Of a stretch of DNA of 64,000 nt, positions 1 through 8,025 are shown one piece after another. The position numbers and the translations under genes are program-made. The stretch's first letter is position 1, and the number at the start of each line of letters is the position of its first letter. Below the pieces are notes generated by a model. It saw only the letters and a list, made by a program, of their open reading frames with translations. It had not been told where the DNA came from and did no database searches. This DNA is from Kitasatospora aureofaciens (GTDB taxonomy: Bacteria > Actinomycetota > Actinomycetes > Streptomycetales > Streptomycetaceae). The stretch covers positions 1 through 64,000 of the forward strand of contig NZ_JPRF03000026.1 of the NCBI RefSeq assembly GCF_001188955.3. The letters run 5' to 3'.

Positions 1-60
1 GCCGGTGTCCGACCGTCCGGCCGCCGACGGCACCGCCCCGGGCCGCCCGGCCCGGCCGGT

Positions 61-891
61 GTGCGGCTGCGCTGGCTGGGCAACAACGGCTGGGAGATCA
101 GCTTCGGCGATCCCGACCGGCCCACCACGATCCTGATCGACCCCTGGATCACCCGCTTCCCCACCGGGACGTACACCCCGAAGGGCGCCGACCCCGCCAC
201 CCCGCTCAGCGTCGACACCGCCCTCATCGACAGCCTCCGGCTGCGCGCGGACCAGATCCTGGTGACCCACGGTCACTACGACCACCTGTCCGACGTCCCG
301 TACCTCGCCGCCCGCACCGGCGCGACCGTCCTCGGCACCGAGACCCACGCCAACCTGCTGGCCGCGCTCGGCGCGCCCGAGGACCAGCTGTCGATGGTGC
401 ACGGCGGGGAGTACCTGCAGTTCGACGGCTACACCGTCCAGGTGATCAACTCACTGCACTCGATGACCGGCCCCCGCTCCAAGGTTCCTTTCCCCGGCAC
501 CCGCCCGGGTTCGCCGCCGCCCCGCCCGCGCGTCATCTCGGACCTCGTGGAAGGCGGCACCCTCGCCTACCTGATCACCGTCGGCGACAAGCTGAGCATC
601 CTCGACAGCGGCGGCGCCAACTACGACGCCCGCCACCTCACCGGCCTCACCCCGGACGTCCTCCTCCTCCAGCCCGGCGGAGCCTCCGTCCCCGACTACG
701 TCCCCCGCCTCCTCGACGTCCTCGACCACCCCCCGTACGTCGTTCCCACCCACTGGGACGACTTCGACCACCCCCTCAACGAACCCGCCCGCGACTGGGG
801 CGGCCTCGCCGAGCTCGAAGCCGCCGTCCACCGGGCCGACCCGGAGGCCCGCTTCCTCCGCCTGGACCACCTGGAGAGCTTCACCTTCTGA
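61..891 (+). CDS. MBL-fold metallo-hydrolase
   Basis: A metallo-beta-lactamase-fold hydrolase; substrate unknown. The metal-binding motif HGHYDH is at residues 70-75. A later aspartate sits in ILDSGGANYD (about 181) and a C-terminal histidine in VVPTHWDDFDHP (about 227), so the usual ligand set is present. At 276 aa it has the length of a bare catalytic domain. The GTG start at 61 has no clear ribosome-binding site, and the frame stays open to the left edge of the window, so the true start could lie upstream, perhaps with an export signal as in many streptomycete relatives. The reverse strand is also open here but shows no family features. The fold is secure; the function is not. Confidence 0.82.
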   Translation: MRLRWLGNNGWEISFGDPDRPTTILIDPWITRFPTGTYTPKGADPATPLSVDTALIDSLRLRADQILVTHGHYDHLSDVPYLAARTGATVLGTETHANLLAALGAPEDQLSMVHGGEYLQFDGYTVQVINSLHSMTGPRSKVPFPGTRPGSPPPRPRVISDLVEGGTLAYLITVGDKLSILDSGGANYDARHLTGLTPDVLLLQPGGASVPDYVPRLLDVLDHPPYVVPTHWDDFDHPLNEPARDWGGLAELEAAVHRADPEARFLRLDHLESFTF

Positions 892-930
892 CTACGGCGC
901 GCCTACCGCCCGGGCGTCCGGAACCGGCCC

Positions 931-1192
931 TTGTCACGGCGATCGGCCGCTGGAAGCATCACCCCGTCCGGCCGTGCCCCGGCGGAACCGTCCGCCGACG
1001 TGTGTGTCCTGGTCCGGGACAACGGCCAGATCCGGTACGACTCCTACGGCGGCGCCCGGTCCCCGTGGGCCTATGACGGCCCGGGCCACTTCGTCCGGAC
1101 CCAGATCATCGACAACCTCGGGCTCGGGATCTCCTGGGGCATGTACAACCGATCCCTGCCGACTACGTCAGCAGCAGGCGGGTTCGGTCCTG
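931..1192 (+). other. Possible degraded coding remnant in a gene-poor gap
   Basis: Between the MBL gene and the terminator near 1193-1250 there is no complete gene. One plus-strand frame reads like protein from about 1000 to 1170 (VCVLVRDNGQIRYDSYGG, then HFVRTQIIDNLGLGISWGM). It has no convincing start or ribosome-binding site and runs antisense into the next gene. It may be a fragment of a lost gene; I do not recognise the family. Confidence 0.22.
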
Positions 1193-1250
1193 GGGCCCGT
1201 CCTCGAACTCCTTTCGTCCGCGCCGCGGGCGGGAGTTCGAGGACAGGCCC
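1193..1250 (-). terminator. Strong hairpin terminator of the anchored surface protein gene
   Basis: Positions 1193-1211 pair with 1232-1250 over 19 bp with a single non-Watson-Crick position. The hairpin lies 6 bases beyond the stop codon of the minus-strand gene that ends at 1257. There is no T-tract, as is common in streptomycetes. Confidence 0.7.
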
Positions 1251-1256
1251 TCGGGG

Positions 1257-3671
1257 TCAGTCGGTGGTGTTGCGGCGGCGGCGCAGCCAGATCAGGGCCG
1301 TGCCGGCTGCGGTGAGTGCGGCGGCGGTTCCGGCGAGGCCGGTGATCCGGGCGCCGGTGGAGGCGAGGCTGCCGCCACCGCCACCGGCGCCGGTTCCGGT
1401 GCCGGTGCCGCCGTTCGCGCCGCCCGTACCGCCGCCCGTACCGCCGCCCGCGTCACCGCTCGGTGTCGGGGGCCCGGTGGGCGTCGGCGTCGGGCCGGTG
1501 GTCGGTCCACCGGTCGGGGTCTGCGTCGGTGCGGGGGTTCCCGTCGGCGTGGGGGTGGGAGTCGGAGTGGGCGTCGGGGTGGGCGTGGGAGTCGGCGTGG
1601 GCGTGGGTGTCGGGTCGCCGCTGGTGCCCGCCTGGCCGCTGTTGTCGCCGCCCATGACCGTGACCCCGTCGTCCTTGTACGACAGCGCCTCGGCCTTCGC
1701 GTGCTGGGTGACGTCGTCGAGGTTCGGCTTCGCCGTCCGGAAGGCCGCCTGGTCGATCTTCTGCTGCGGCTGCTGCTGGAAGTCGACCCCGCCGACGATG
1801 TAGGTGTAGACGGTGCCGCCGAGCGGGAGCTGGTACGTGAAGTCGCCCTCGGTGAACGACTTCCGCATCTCGCGCCAGACGGTCATCTTGTCCCAGCCGG
1901 CGTTCTTGCCGCGCAGCGGCCACTTCGACACGTCGTTGCTGTCGATGATCTTGGTGAACGCGCCGCCGAACGCCTTCGGGTCCTTCGCGACCGTCTGGCG
2001 GACGTACTCGGCGCCGATGCGGGCCTTGTAGACGCGGCGCAGGTCCGCGTACTTCGGGTCCTCGTTCACCTCCTTCTCCACGATCGGCAGGATGGTGGAG
2101 CGGTAGACGTCCATGTTGTGGTCGATCTGCTCCTTGGTCAGGTGGCAGCTCTGGCCCGGGCCCGTGCTGGTGTAGTCCTGGGCCACGGTCTTGACTTCCA
2201 GCGGGCTGTCGAGGATGTAGACGCCGTCGTCCTGGACGCGCACCTTGGCCTCTTTGGGCACGATCCAGTTGCGGGTGGAGTTCATGCACGGCAGCCCGTC
2301 GACCCGGGAGATGCCGTACCAGAACTTGTTCCCGGCCTCCGTCTTCGGGTCCTCGGTCCGGCCGAAGTCGCGCTTCATGGCCAGGTCGGCCTCGAGCAGC
2401 ACCCGTCCGGCGTCCGTCCTGTCGAACGGCGGCTGCATGATCGTGCTCGGGTCGTCGGGGTTGAGGTTGACCCAGAAGTGGTCCGGGGTGAGCGCGAGCC
2501 AGGTGAAGAAGGCGTCCGAGATGAGCTGCGCCTTCTCCTGGCCGCCGTAGCCGGGCTTCCCGTCCTCGTCGGTGTTGCTCGCGCTGAACGCGTACTTCAG
2601 GTTCCCGGCCTTGGTCTGGCCGACGTAGGAGAGGTCGAGGGTGGAGAAGTCGATGCCGCCGGGGCGGCGGATGTCCTGCTCGGGTTCCTCGATCAGGCCG
2701 TTGGTCCGCTGGGCCTCCTGTTCCGCCTCCTCCGGGGTCGGGGCGGAGCCCTTCACCATGTCGGTGCCGGCGCCGACGGACGGCTCGGCCGGGTCCGCGG
2801 TCATCGTCGCCGGGTCCTGGCGCAGGTACGGGGTCTGCTTGAACTGCGGCTCCGGGGTGGCCGAGTGCCGGTAGTAGTCGACCCCGGCGGCCTTGTACTT
2901 GTCGATCGTCCTGCCGTCCGGCTGCTGGCCGTTGATGTAGACGACCTTCCAGCCGCGCGCGCTCAGGGCCTTGTCCACCGGGAGCTGGGCCTTGTCGTAA
3001 CCGATGCCGGACTTGATCTCGTAGATCGTCCTGGTCCGCATGTTGACCGCGTCGAACTTGCGGTCGCTCTTGGGGAACTGGTCGCCGAGCTCGTCCTTCA
3101 GCTCCTGGTACAGCTTCCCGTCGAGGTCCTTGAGGCTGCCCTGGCAGATCCAGTCGACCCCGCCGAGGTTGAAGTAGCGCACGACCTCACGCTCGTAGGC
3201 CTCGCCACGGCGGTTGTTGCCCACGTTGCGGGTGTAGACGTTGTTCAGCCAGTCGTTGAAGCTGCCCTTGTAGGGCGTGCTGCCGGCCTGCTTCTGCATC
3301 CAGGTCCCGACCGCGTTCTCGATGGTGCCCCAGTCGTACTTCTTCGGGTCCGACCCCTGGGGCAGCGGGATGCTGGACGGGTCCTCCAGGCCGTTGAAGC
3401 CCTGGGACGGCAGGTCGTACGGGTAGAGGCGCTGCTCGGCGTCCGGGGTGGCCCACTGGCCGGAGCCGGCGGGCCGGTAACCGGGGAGCGTGGACGGGTC
3501 CGGCGGCGTCGGCGAGGTGCCGTACTTGTCCTGGCAGCGCGTGATGGTCGGCGCCGCCTCGGCGTGCTCCTGCAGGCCGGGAAGTCCGGCCAGCACCAGC
3601 GTGGTGATGCCCAGGACGACGGCCGCGGCCTGGGCCGCCAGCCGCCCCCTGGGGCGTAACGGTGTCTGCAC
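1257..3671 (-). CDS. Secreted, sortase-anchored surface protein with a candidate PD-(D/E)XK nuclease core
   Basis: An 804-aa protein with cell-surface architecture. Residues 1-40 are a signal peptide (RPRGR, then a hydrophobic core, then AEAA). The C-terminus has a Thr-Pro repeat stalk of about 50 residues, a sortase motif LASTG, a hydrophobic helix and an RRRR tail, as in class E (LAxTG) sortase substrates. Residues 155-250 resemble a restriction-endonuclease-like core: E157/E160 in a helix, D207 in KFDAVN, and E218-x-K220 in IYEIKSG. The middle (about 300-680) is unrecognised. The GTG start at 3671 has GAGGGGAT upstream; the frame continues further up, but without a signal peptide there. 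Nuclease activity is inference; a structural non-enzymatic wall protein is possible. Confidence 0.8.
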   Translation of the reverse strand: MQTPLRPRGRLAAQAAAVVLGITTLVLAGLPGLQEHAEAAPTITRCQDKYGTSPTPPDPSTLPGYRPAGSGQWATPDAEQRLYPYDLPSQGFNGLEDPSSIPLPQGSDPKKYDWGTIENAVGTWMQKQAGSTPYKGSFNDWLNNVYTRNVGNNRRGEAYEREVVRYFNLGGVDWICQGSLKDLDGKLYQELKDELGDQFPKSDRKFDAVNMRTRTIYEIKSGIGYDKAQLPVDKALSARGWKVVYINGQQPDGRTIDKYKAAGVDYYRHSATPEPQFKQTPYLRQDPATMTADPAEPSVGAGTDMVKGSAPTPEEAEQEAQRTNGLIEEPEQDIRRPGGIDFSTLDLSYVGQTKAGNLKYAFSASNTDEDGKPGYGGQEKAQLISDAFFTWLALTPDHFWVNLNPDDPSTIMQPPFDRTDAGRVLLEADLAMKRDFGRTEDPKTEAGNKFWYGISRVDGLPCMNSTRNWIVPKEAKVRVQDDGVYILDSPLEVKTVAQDYTSTGPGQSCHLTKEQIDHNMDVYRSTILPIVEKEVNEDPKYADLRRVYKARIGAEYVRQTVAKDPKAFGGAFTKIIDSNDVSKWPLRGKNAGWDKMTVWREMRKSFTEGDFTYQLPLGGTVYTYIVGGVDFQQQPQQKIDQAAFRTAKPNLDDVTQHAKAEALSYKDDGVTVMGGDNSGQAGTSGDPTPTPTPTPTPTPTPTPTPTPTPTGTPAPTQTPTGGPTTGPTPTPTGPPTPSGDAGGGTGGGTGGANGGTGTGTGAGGGGGSLASTGARITGLAGTAAALTAAGTALIWLRRRRNTTD
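1541..1612. repeat. Low-complexity hexanucleotide repeat encoding the Thr-Pro stalk
   Basis: A run of GTGGGN/GTCGGN hexamers on the plus strand encodes alternating Thr-Pro on the minus strand. It forms the wall-spanning stalk of the surface protein, and such a tract is prone to length changes. Confidence 0.8.
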
Positions 3672-3790
3672 GGTGTGGCGATCCCCTCGTGGGGGCCGGA
3701 ACTCGGACACGTGCGCCCGGCGGCGTGCGGCCCCCGTCGACACGTCCCCGGCGGGCGCCACCCTAGCCGCGGCGCGGAGGGAATTCGACG

Positions 3791-3819
3791 GCTTTACAGA
3801 TCGGCCACAGAAGGCACAA
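3791..3819 (-). promoter_or_regulatory. Candidate promoter for the surface protein gene
   Basis: On the minus strand TTGTGC (3819-3814) and TAAAGC (3796-3791) are separated by 17 bp, about 120 bases upstream of the GTG start. It is a weak consensus match in an unusually AT-rich patch. Confidence 0.3.
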
Positions 3820-3869
3820 TTTCGCCTGAATTCACGGGAGTTGACGGCCCAGGGCATAGGCTGACCGAC

Positions 3870-4829
3870 ATGGACGACGATCACGGCGGGACGGGGCGGG
3901 CGATGCTGGAGGACTGGCTGGAGGACCTTCCCCTCCTCGTCGCCCGCCTGGAGCGGGTGCACCTGACGGACGGCCCGGCCCTCGACTACGGCCCCGGCTC
4001 GCTGGCCGCCCTGGAGCAGGTGCTGCTCGCCGAACCCGGCGGACCGGACGAGGACTTCACCCGCGCGGCGGCCGGATACCTGGGCGAAGTGCTGCTGGTC
4101 ACCGGCGGCGGCCGGTGGGGCGTGGACGACACCGGACCGATCGTGCTCCCCGATCCGGCGCTTGGCCTGGCGCCGCTGTCCGTCGGCACACTGGTCGACG
4201 CCGCACTCGCCGAGGCCGGCGGCGAGGTGTTCGGCCGGGAGCACTCGCGGCTCGCGGCCGCCGTGGCCGCGGTCCGCGCGGAGCGCTCCGACTGGACGCC
4301 CCACAAGGAGGTCTCGCCGCTGGACCCGATCGGACCGCAGTCCGACGACCCGGTGCTGGCCGCCTGGCTGCGGGAGCGCCGGGCGGCCTTCCCGGCCTGG
4401 GCGGACCAGCTGCCGGGGGGCCGGAGCGCGTACGACTTCTCCCCGGCCGGCCTCGACGCGCTGGAGCGGGAGGTACGGCGGCGGTACCCGGCGGTGGACG
4501 CCTTCGACGCGGAGGCGACCGGCCCCTTCCCGAGCGGTCCGTCCCCGAGCGGCTCCTTCCCGACCAGCCCCTTCCTGGCCGGCGCGGTCTGGTACCTGGG
4601 CGAGGTCGTCTGCCTACGGTGCGACTCCGTCTGGCTCCACTGGCCCGTCGATCCCGCCGCCGAACCCGGCAGCCACCACCACCCCGACAACCCCTGGTCC
4701 GGCATCCCCTTCACCCACCAACCCCACCGGCGCGACGCCCAGGCCTTCAACCCGCTGGCCGAACTCCGCGGCCTGGTCCGCTACGGCGACGGCTACCACC
4801 TGCGCAACGTCCTGCCGTCCGCGCGCTGA
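3870..4829 (+). CDS. Unknown protein with an internal duplication
   Basis: A 319-aa soluble protein of no recognised family. The ATG at 3870 was chosen because the frame upstream reads through the promoter region of the divergent gene. Two halves look duplicated: SLAALEQVLLAEP followed by GYLGEVLLVTGGGRW (residues 50-90) matches GLDALEREVRRRYP followed by WYLGEVVCLRCDSVWLHW (about 195-260). The second half carries a low-complexity insert rich in Pro, Ser and Gly just before its GEV motif. No signal peptide or membrane helix. It is divergent from the surface protein gene and is probably monocistronic. Confidence 0.75.
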   Translation: MDDDHGGTGRAMLEDWLEDLPLLVARLERVHLTDGPALDYGPGSLAALEQVLLAEPGGPDEDFTRAAAGYLGEVLLVTGGGRWGVDDTGPIVLPDPALGLAPLSVGTLVDAALAEAGGEVFGREHSRLAAAVAAVRAERSDWTPHKEVSPLDPIGPQSDDPVLAAWLRERRAAFPAWADQLPGGRSAYDFSPAGLDALEREVRRRYPAVDAFDAEATGPFPSGPSPSGSFPTSPFLAGAVWYLGEVVCLRCDSVWLHWPVDPAAEPGSHHHPDNPWSGIPFTHQPHRRDAQAFNPLAELRGLVRYGDGYHLRNVLPSAR

Positions 4830-4929
4830 CGGCCGCCCGGCCGCTGTCGCGGCGTCACGGCTCGCTATGGACCACCCGTACAGCGTCGAGGTGGACCGCC
4901 GTCGATCCGCGCCCATGCGTCGGGAGAAG

Positions 4930-4961
4930 TTGACATGTCGGGAGTCTCCGACGCATGGTGG
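4930..4961. promoter_or_regulatory. TTGACA -35 element and overlapping inverted repeat (possible ArsR operator)
   Basis: TTGACA lies at 4930-4935 and overlaps the palindrome GACATGTC (4932-4939). An imperfect inverted repeat, CATGTCGG and CCGACGCATG around GAGTCT, extends to the start region of the ArsR-family gene at 4966. This suits autoregulation. No good -10 box was identified. Confidence 0.35.
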
Positions 4962-4965
4962 AGCC

Positions 4966-5280
4966 ATGGCGGACGTCGACGTCTTCAGCGCGCTGGCCAA
5001 CCCCGTGCGGCGGAAACTGTTGGAGAGCCTCCGGGCCGGGCCACGAGCGGCCGGGGAGCTGGCCGGGGAGTTCGAGCTCAGCCGGCCGGCCGTGTCCGAG
5101 CACCTGGCGGTGCTCCGGAACGCCCGGCTGGTGCGGGAGGAGCCGCGCGGGCGGCATCGGTACTACCACCTGGAGCCCGGGCCTCTGGCCGCGGTCGAGG
5201 AGTGGCTCCAGCCGTTCGAACGTTACTGGCGGGCGCGGATGCGTTCGCTGCACCGGCTCCTGGACGAGGAGGGTTCATGA
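4966..5280 (+). CDS. ArsR-family winged-helix transcriptional regulator
   Basis: A 104-aa protein made of a single winged helix-turn-helix. It opens FSALANPVRRKLLESL, has the recognition helix SRPAVSEHLAVLRNARLV, and a wing at RGRHRYYHL. There are no metal-binding cysteines, so it belongs with the ArsR-type repressors that are cotranscribed with SRPBCC proteins rather than with metal sensors. Its stop overlaps the start of the next gene (ATGA at 5277-5280), so the two are translationally coupled. It probably represses its own operon through the inverted repeat just upstream. Confidence 0.88.
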   Translation: MADVDVFSALANPVRRKLLESLRAGPRAAGELAGEFELSRPAVSEHLAVLRNARLVREEPRGRHRYYHLEPGPLAAVEEWLQPFERYWRARMRSLHRLLDEEGS

Positions 5281-5681
5281 CCGAGAAGGCCGCGATCCAC
5301 TGCGACGAGTTCCTGCCGTACCCGCCGGCACGGGTGTGGGAGGCACTGACCGATCCGGAGCTGCACGCGCGGTGGTGGGCCGCCGGGGACGTGAAGGCGG
5401 TGGTCGGGCACCGGTTCACGCTGGACATGGGGCCGTGGGGGCAGCAGCCGTGCGAGGTGGTCGAGGTGGAGGTGGAGCGGCTGCTGCGGTACAGCTTCGC
5501 CGCCGGGTCGCTGGACACCACCGTCACCTGGCGGCTGGTGCCCGAGGGGCACGGCACCCGGCTGCTGCTGGAGCACACGGGGTTCGACCTGGACAACCCG
5601 ATGGGCCGGCAGGCCCACCAGGGGATGGGGCAGGGCTGGCCGTCGGTGCTGCGCAGGATCGCCCCGGCACTCGCGGAGTGA
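5277..5681 (+). CDS. SRPBCC-domain protein (AHSA1 / START-like)
   Basis: A 134-aa protein of the Activator-of-Hsp90-ATPase-homology (AHSA1) type within the SRPBCC fold. The N-terminus (YPPARVWEALTDPELHARWW) is the family's signature strand-helix. The remainder is the curved sheet and the long C-terminal helix that form a hydrophobic cavity. The ligand is unknown. It is coupled to the ArsR regulator upstream, a very common pairing in actinomycetes. The product is cytoplasmic, with no signal or membrane segment. Confidence 0.88.
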   Translation: MTEKAAIHCDEFLPYPPARVWEALTDPELHARWWAAGDVKAVVGHRFTLDMGPWGQQPCEVVEVEVERLLRYSFAAGSLDTTVTWRLVPEGHGTRLLLEHTGFDLDNPMGRQAHQGMGQGWPSVLRRIAPALAE

Positions 5682-5718
5682 GCAGTGGGGAGATGCGGAG
5701 CGAGCAGTGGCGGGAGCG

Positions 5719-6120
5719 TCAGGCGCGGCCGAGGACGCGCCTGACGGTGATCTCGATGACCACCCGGTCCGGGTTCTCCCGCGGCGTGCGGTAGCGCTCG
5801 GCGTAGCGGCGCTCGGCGTCGGCGACCTGCGCCGGCTCGTCGCGCAGGACGGCCGTGCCCTCCAGGGTGGACCAGCGGGCCCGGTCGACCTGGCAGACCG
5901 CGACCGGCAGACCCTCGGGCCCGGCGGCCGCGACGTTGCGGGCCTTGCGGCTGGTGCGGCTGGTGATGACCCGGGCCGTGCCGGTCGCCGGGTCGAAGGT
6001 GACGCCGACCGGCACCACGTGCGGGGTCCCGTCCGGCCGGGCGGTGGTCAGGGTGGAGATGTGCCGCTCGCGCCAGAAAGCGAGGAAGGCGTCGTCGAGC
6101 TCGCGCGGGTCGTGGGCCAT
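5719..6120 (-). CDS. Pyridoxamine-5'-phosphate-oxidase-like, putative F420-dependent oxidoreductase
   Basis: A 133-aa flavin/F420 split-barrel protein. LTTARPDGTPHVVPVGV (about 24-40) and SRTSRKARNVAAAG (about 54-67) are the strand and the phosphate-binding segment typical of PPOX-class F420 enzymes such as the Rv1155 type. The size is right for one domain, which usually acts as a dimer. The substrate cannot be told. A strong hairpin upstream (6131-6171) separates it from the formaldehyde-detoxification operon, so it probably has its own promoter, although the gap to the hairpin is only 10 bases. Confidence 0.82.
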   Translation of the reverse strand: MAHDPRELDDAFLAFWRERHISTLTTARPDGTPHVVPVGVTFDPATGTARVITSRTSRKARNVAAAGPEGLPVAVCQVDRARWSTLEGTAVLRDEPAQVADAERRYAERYRTPRENPDRVVIEITVRRVLGRA

Positions 6121-6130
6121 GATCGCGATG

Positions 6131-6171
6131 GTACGGCCCCCGGGGAGTGATCGACTCCCCGGGGGCCGTAC
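6131..6171 (-). terminator. Perfect 18-bp stem-loop terminator
   Basis: 6131-6148 is exactly complementary to 6154-6171 with a 5-base loop. It follows the minus-strand MBL gene that ends at 6184 and precedes the next minus-strand gene that starts at 6120. Confidence 0.75.
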
Positions 6172-6183
6172 CGGTACGGGCGG

Positions 6184-6813
6184 TCAGTGGCCGCGGGCGA
6201 TCCACTCCGGCAGAGCCGGCGCCTCGGCTCCGATCGTGGTCGGGTCGCCGTGGCCGGTGCGCACCACCGTGTCGGCCGGGAGGGAGAGCAGCCGCTCCCG
6301 GATCGAGTCGATGATGGTCGGGAAGTGCGAGAACGAGCGGCCGGTGGCGCCCGGGCCGCCCTGGAACAGGGTGTCCCCGGTGAACACGGTGCCGAGCCCG
6401 GGCGCGTACAGGCAGACCGCGCCGGGCGCGTGGCCGGGGGTGTGCAGCACGGTCAGCTCGGTGCCGGCCACCTCGATCCGCCGACCGTCGGTGAGTTCGC
6501 CGTCCGGGAGCCGCTCGGGGTGGGTGAGCTTCCACAGCGGGAGGTCGTCCGGGTGCAGCAGGATCGGCGCGCCGGTGCGCTCGGCCAGCGCCGGGGCGGC
6601 GTCGATGTGGTCGTTGTGGGCGTGGGTGGAGACGATCGCCAGCAGCCGGCGTCCGCCGAGCGCGGCCTCGATGGCGTCGGCGTCGTGCGCGGCGTCGATC
6701 ACCACCGCCTCCTCGTCGTCGCCGACGATCCAGACGTTGTTCTCCACCTCCCAGCTGCCGCCGTCGAGTTCGAAGGTCCCTGCGGTGACCAGCCGGTCGA
6801 TCCGGGCGGCCAT
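6184..6813 (-). CDS. MBL-fold hydrolase (glyoxalase II-like), partner of the formaldehyde dehydrogenase
   Basis: A 209-aa protein with a complete binuclear-zinc MBL site: THAHNDH (about 72-78), a histidine in HTPGHAPGAVCLY, an aspartate in FTGDTLF, and a late histidine in RTGHGDPT. Glyoxalase II-type proteins of this size hydrolyse thioesters. Its start overlaps the stop of the upstream dehydrogenase gene (TGATG). That pairing is conserved in actinomycetes and suggests it hydrolyses S-formylmycothiol to formate and mycothiol. That specific role is inference from context. Confidence 0.85.
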   Translation of the reverse strand: MAARIDRLVTAGTFELDGGSWEVENNVWIVGDDEEAVVIDAAHDADAIEAALGGRRLLAIVSTHAHNDHIDAAPALAERTGAPILLHPDDLPLWKLTHPERLPDGELTDGRRIEVAGTELTVLHTPGHAPGAVCLYAPGLGTVFTGDTLFQGGPGATGRSFSHFPTIIDSIRERLLSLPADTVVRTGHGDPTTIGAEAPALPEWIARGH

Positions 6814-7898
6814 CAGAACACCACCACCGAGCGGAGGACGTCGCCGTGGTGCATGCGCTCGAAGGCCTGCTCCACCGCGTCGAGTTCGATGGTCTCGGTG
6901 ACGAAGGCGCCCAGGTCCAGGCGGCCCTGGAGGTACAGGTCGATCAGCATCGGGAAGTCCCGGGTGGGCAGGCAGTCGCCGTACCAGGAGGACTTGAGCG
7001 CGCCGCCGCGGCCGAAGACGTCCAGCAGCGGCAGTTCGAGGGTCATCTCGGGGGTCGGCACGCCGACCAGGACGACGGTGCCGGCGAGATCGCGGGCGTA
7101 GAAGGCCTGCTTGTACGTCTCGGGGCGGCCGACGGCCTCCACCACGACGTCCGCGCCGTTGCCGCCGGTCAGCTCGCGGATCGCCTCGACCGGGTCGGTG
7201 GTGCGGGAGTTGACGGTGTGGGTGGCGCCGAGCTTGCGGGCCGTCTCCAGTTTCCGGTCGTCGATGTCCACCGCGATGATCTTCGACGCCCCGGCCAGCC
7301 GGGAGCCCATCACGGCCGCCCCGCCGACTCCGCCGCAGCCGATCACGGCGACGGTGTCGCCGCGGCCCACGCTGCCGGTGTTGATCGCGGCGCCGAGGCC
7401 CGCCATCACGCCGCAGCCCAGCAGTCCGGCGACGGCCGGCTCGGCGGCCGGGTCGACCTTGGTGCACTGGCCGGCCGCGACCAGGGTCTTCTCGGCGAAG
7501 GCGCCGATGCCCAGCGCCGGGGAGAGCTCGGTGCCGTCCAGCAGCGTCATCTTCTGCTTCGCGTTGTGGGTGTTGAAGCAGTACTGCGGGCGGCCGCGCT
7601 TGCAGGCGCGACACTGACCGCACACCGCACGCCAGTTGAGGACGACGAAGTCGCCGGGCTCGACCTCGGTCACGCCCTCGCCGACCGACTCCACGATGCC
7701 CGCGGCCTCGTGGCCGAGCAGGAACGGGAACTCGTCGTTGATGCCGCCCTCGCGGTAGTGGAGGTCCGTGTGACAGACGCCGCAGGCCTGGATCCGCACC
7801 ACCGCCTCGCCCGGCCCCGGGTCCGGTACCACGATCGTGGTCACCTCCACGGGCGCACCCTTGGCACGCGCGATGACTGCCTTGACCTGCTGGGCCAT
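6813..7898 (-). CDS. S-(hydroxymethyl)mycothiol dehydrogenase (mycothiol-dependent formaldehyde dehydrogenase)
   Basis: A 361-aa zinc-dependent medium-chain dehydrogenase. It has the catalytic zinc cysteine in [10 protein letters not shown], a glutamate in GHEAAGIVE, the four-cysteine structural zinc loop [15 protein letters not shown], and the nucleotide motif GCGGVGG. It matches the class III-like enzymes that oxidise S-hydroxymethylmycothiol with NAD+, the actinomycete route for formaldehyde detoxification. The strong ribosome-binding site GGAGGTGG lies just upstream of the ATG at 7898. It is cotranscribed with the MBL gene. A row of 11-bp direct repeats lies in the promoter region and probably controls expression. 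Confidence 0.9.
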   Translation of the reverse strand: MAQQVKAVIARAKGAPVEVTTIVVPDPGPGEAVVRIQACGVCHTDLHYREGGINDEFPFLLGHEAAGIVESVGEGVTEVEPGDFVVLNWRAVCGQCRACKRGRPQYCFNTHNAKQKMTLLDGTELSPALGIGAFAEKTLVAAGQCTKVDPAAEPAVAGLLGCGVMAGLGAAINTGSVGRGDTVAVIGCGGVGGAAVMGSRLAGASKIIAVDIDDRKLETARKLGATHTVNSRTTDPVEAIRELTGGNGADVVVEAVGRPETYKQAFYARDLAGTVVLVGVPTPEMTLELPLLDVFGRGGALKSSWYGDCLPTRDFPMLIDLYLQGRLDLGAFVTETIELDAVEQAFERMHHGDVLRSVVVF

Positions 7899-7948
7899 CC
7901 GATTCCACCTCCATCGGCCGATGCGGCTCTGCACCGGCGTGACCTGCG

Positions 7949-8025
7949 ACAAACGACTGCAGAGCGCCTGCAGAAGCACTGCAGAAGGACCGCAGGAGAA
8001 CTGTAGGAGCACTGCTGAAGGACTG
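7949..8025. repeat. Seven tandem 11-bp iterons upstream of the formaldehyde dehydrogenase
   Basis: Seven consecutive 11-base units with consensus CAGRAGSACTG, at 7949, 7960, 7971, 7982, 7993, 8004 and 8015. Each ends in CTG except the fourth, which ends in CCG. They begin about 50 bases upstream of the dehydrogenase start. The period equals one helical turn, as expected for a row of regulator sites. Confidence 0.8.

Noticed and set aside
3672-4304. A 211-codon N-terminal extension of the surface protein frame
   Set aside because: It would hide the signal peptide inside the protein and run antisense through the promoter and start of the divergent gene; the GTG at 3671 has a good ribosome-binding site.
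7949-8025. The 11-bp iterons as PHO boxes or a CRISPR-like array
   Set aside because: The units lack GTTCACC, and the period is far too short and without spacers for CRISPR.
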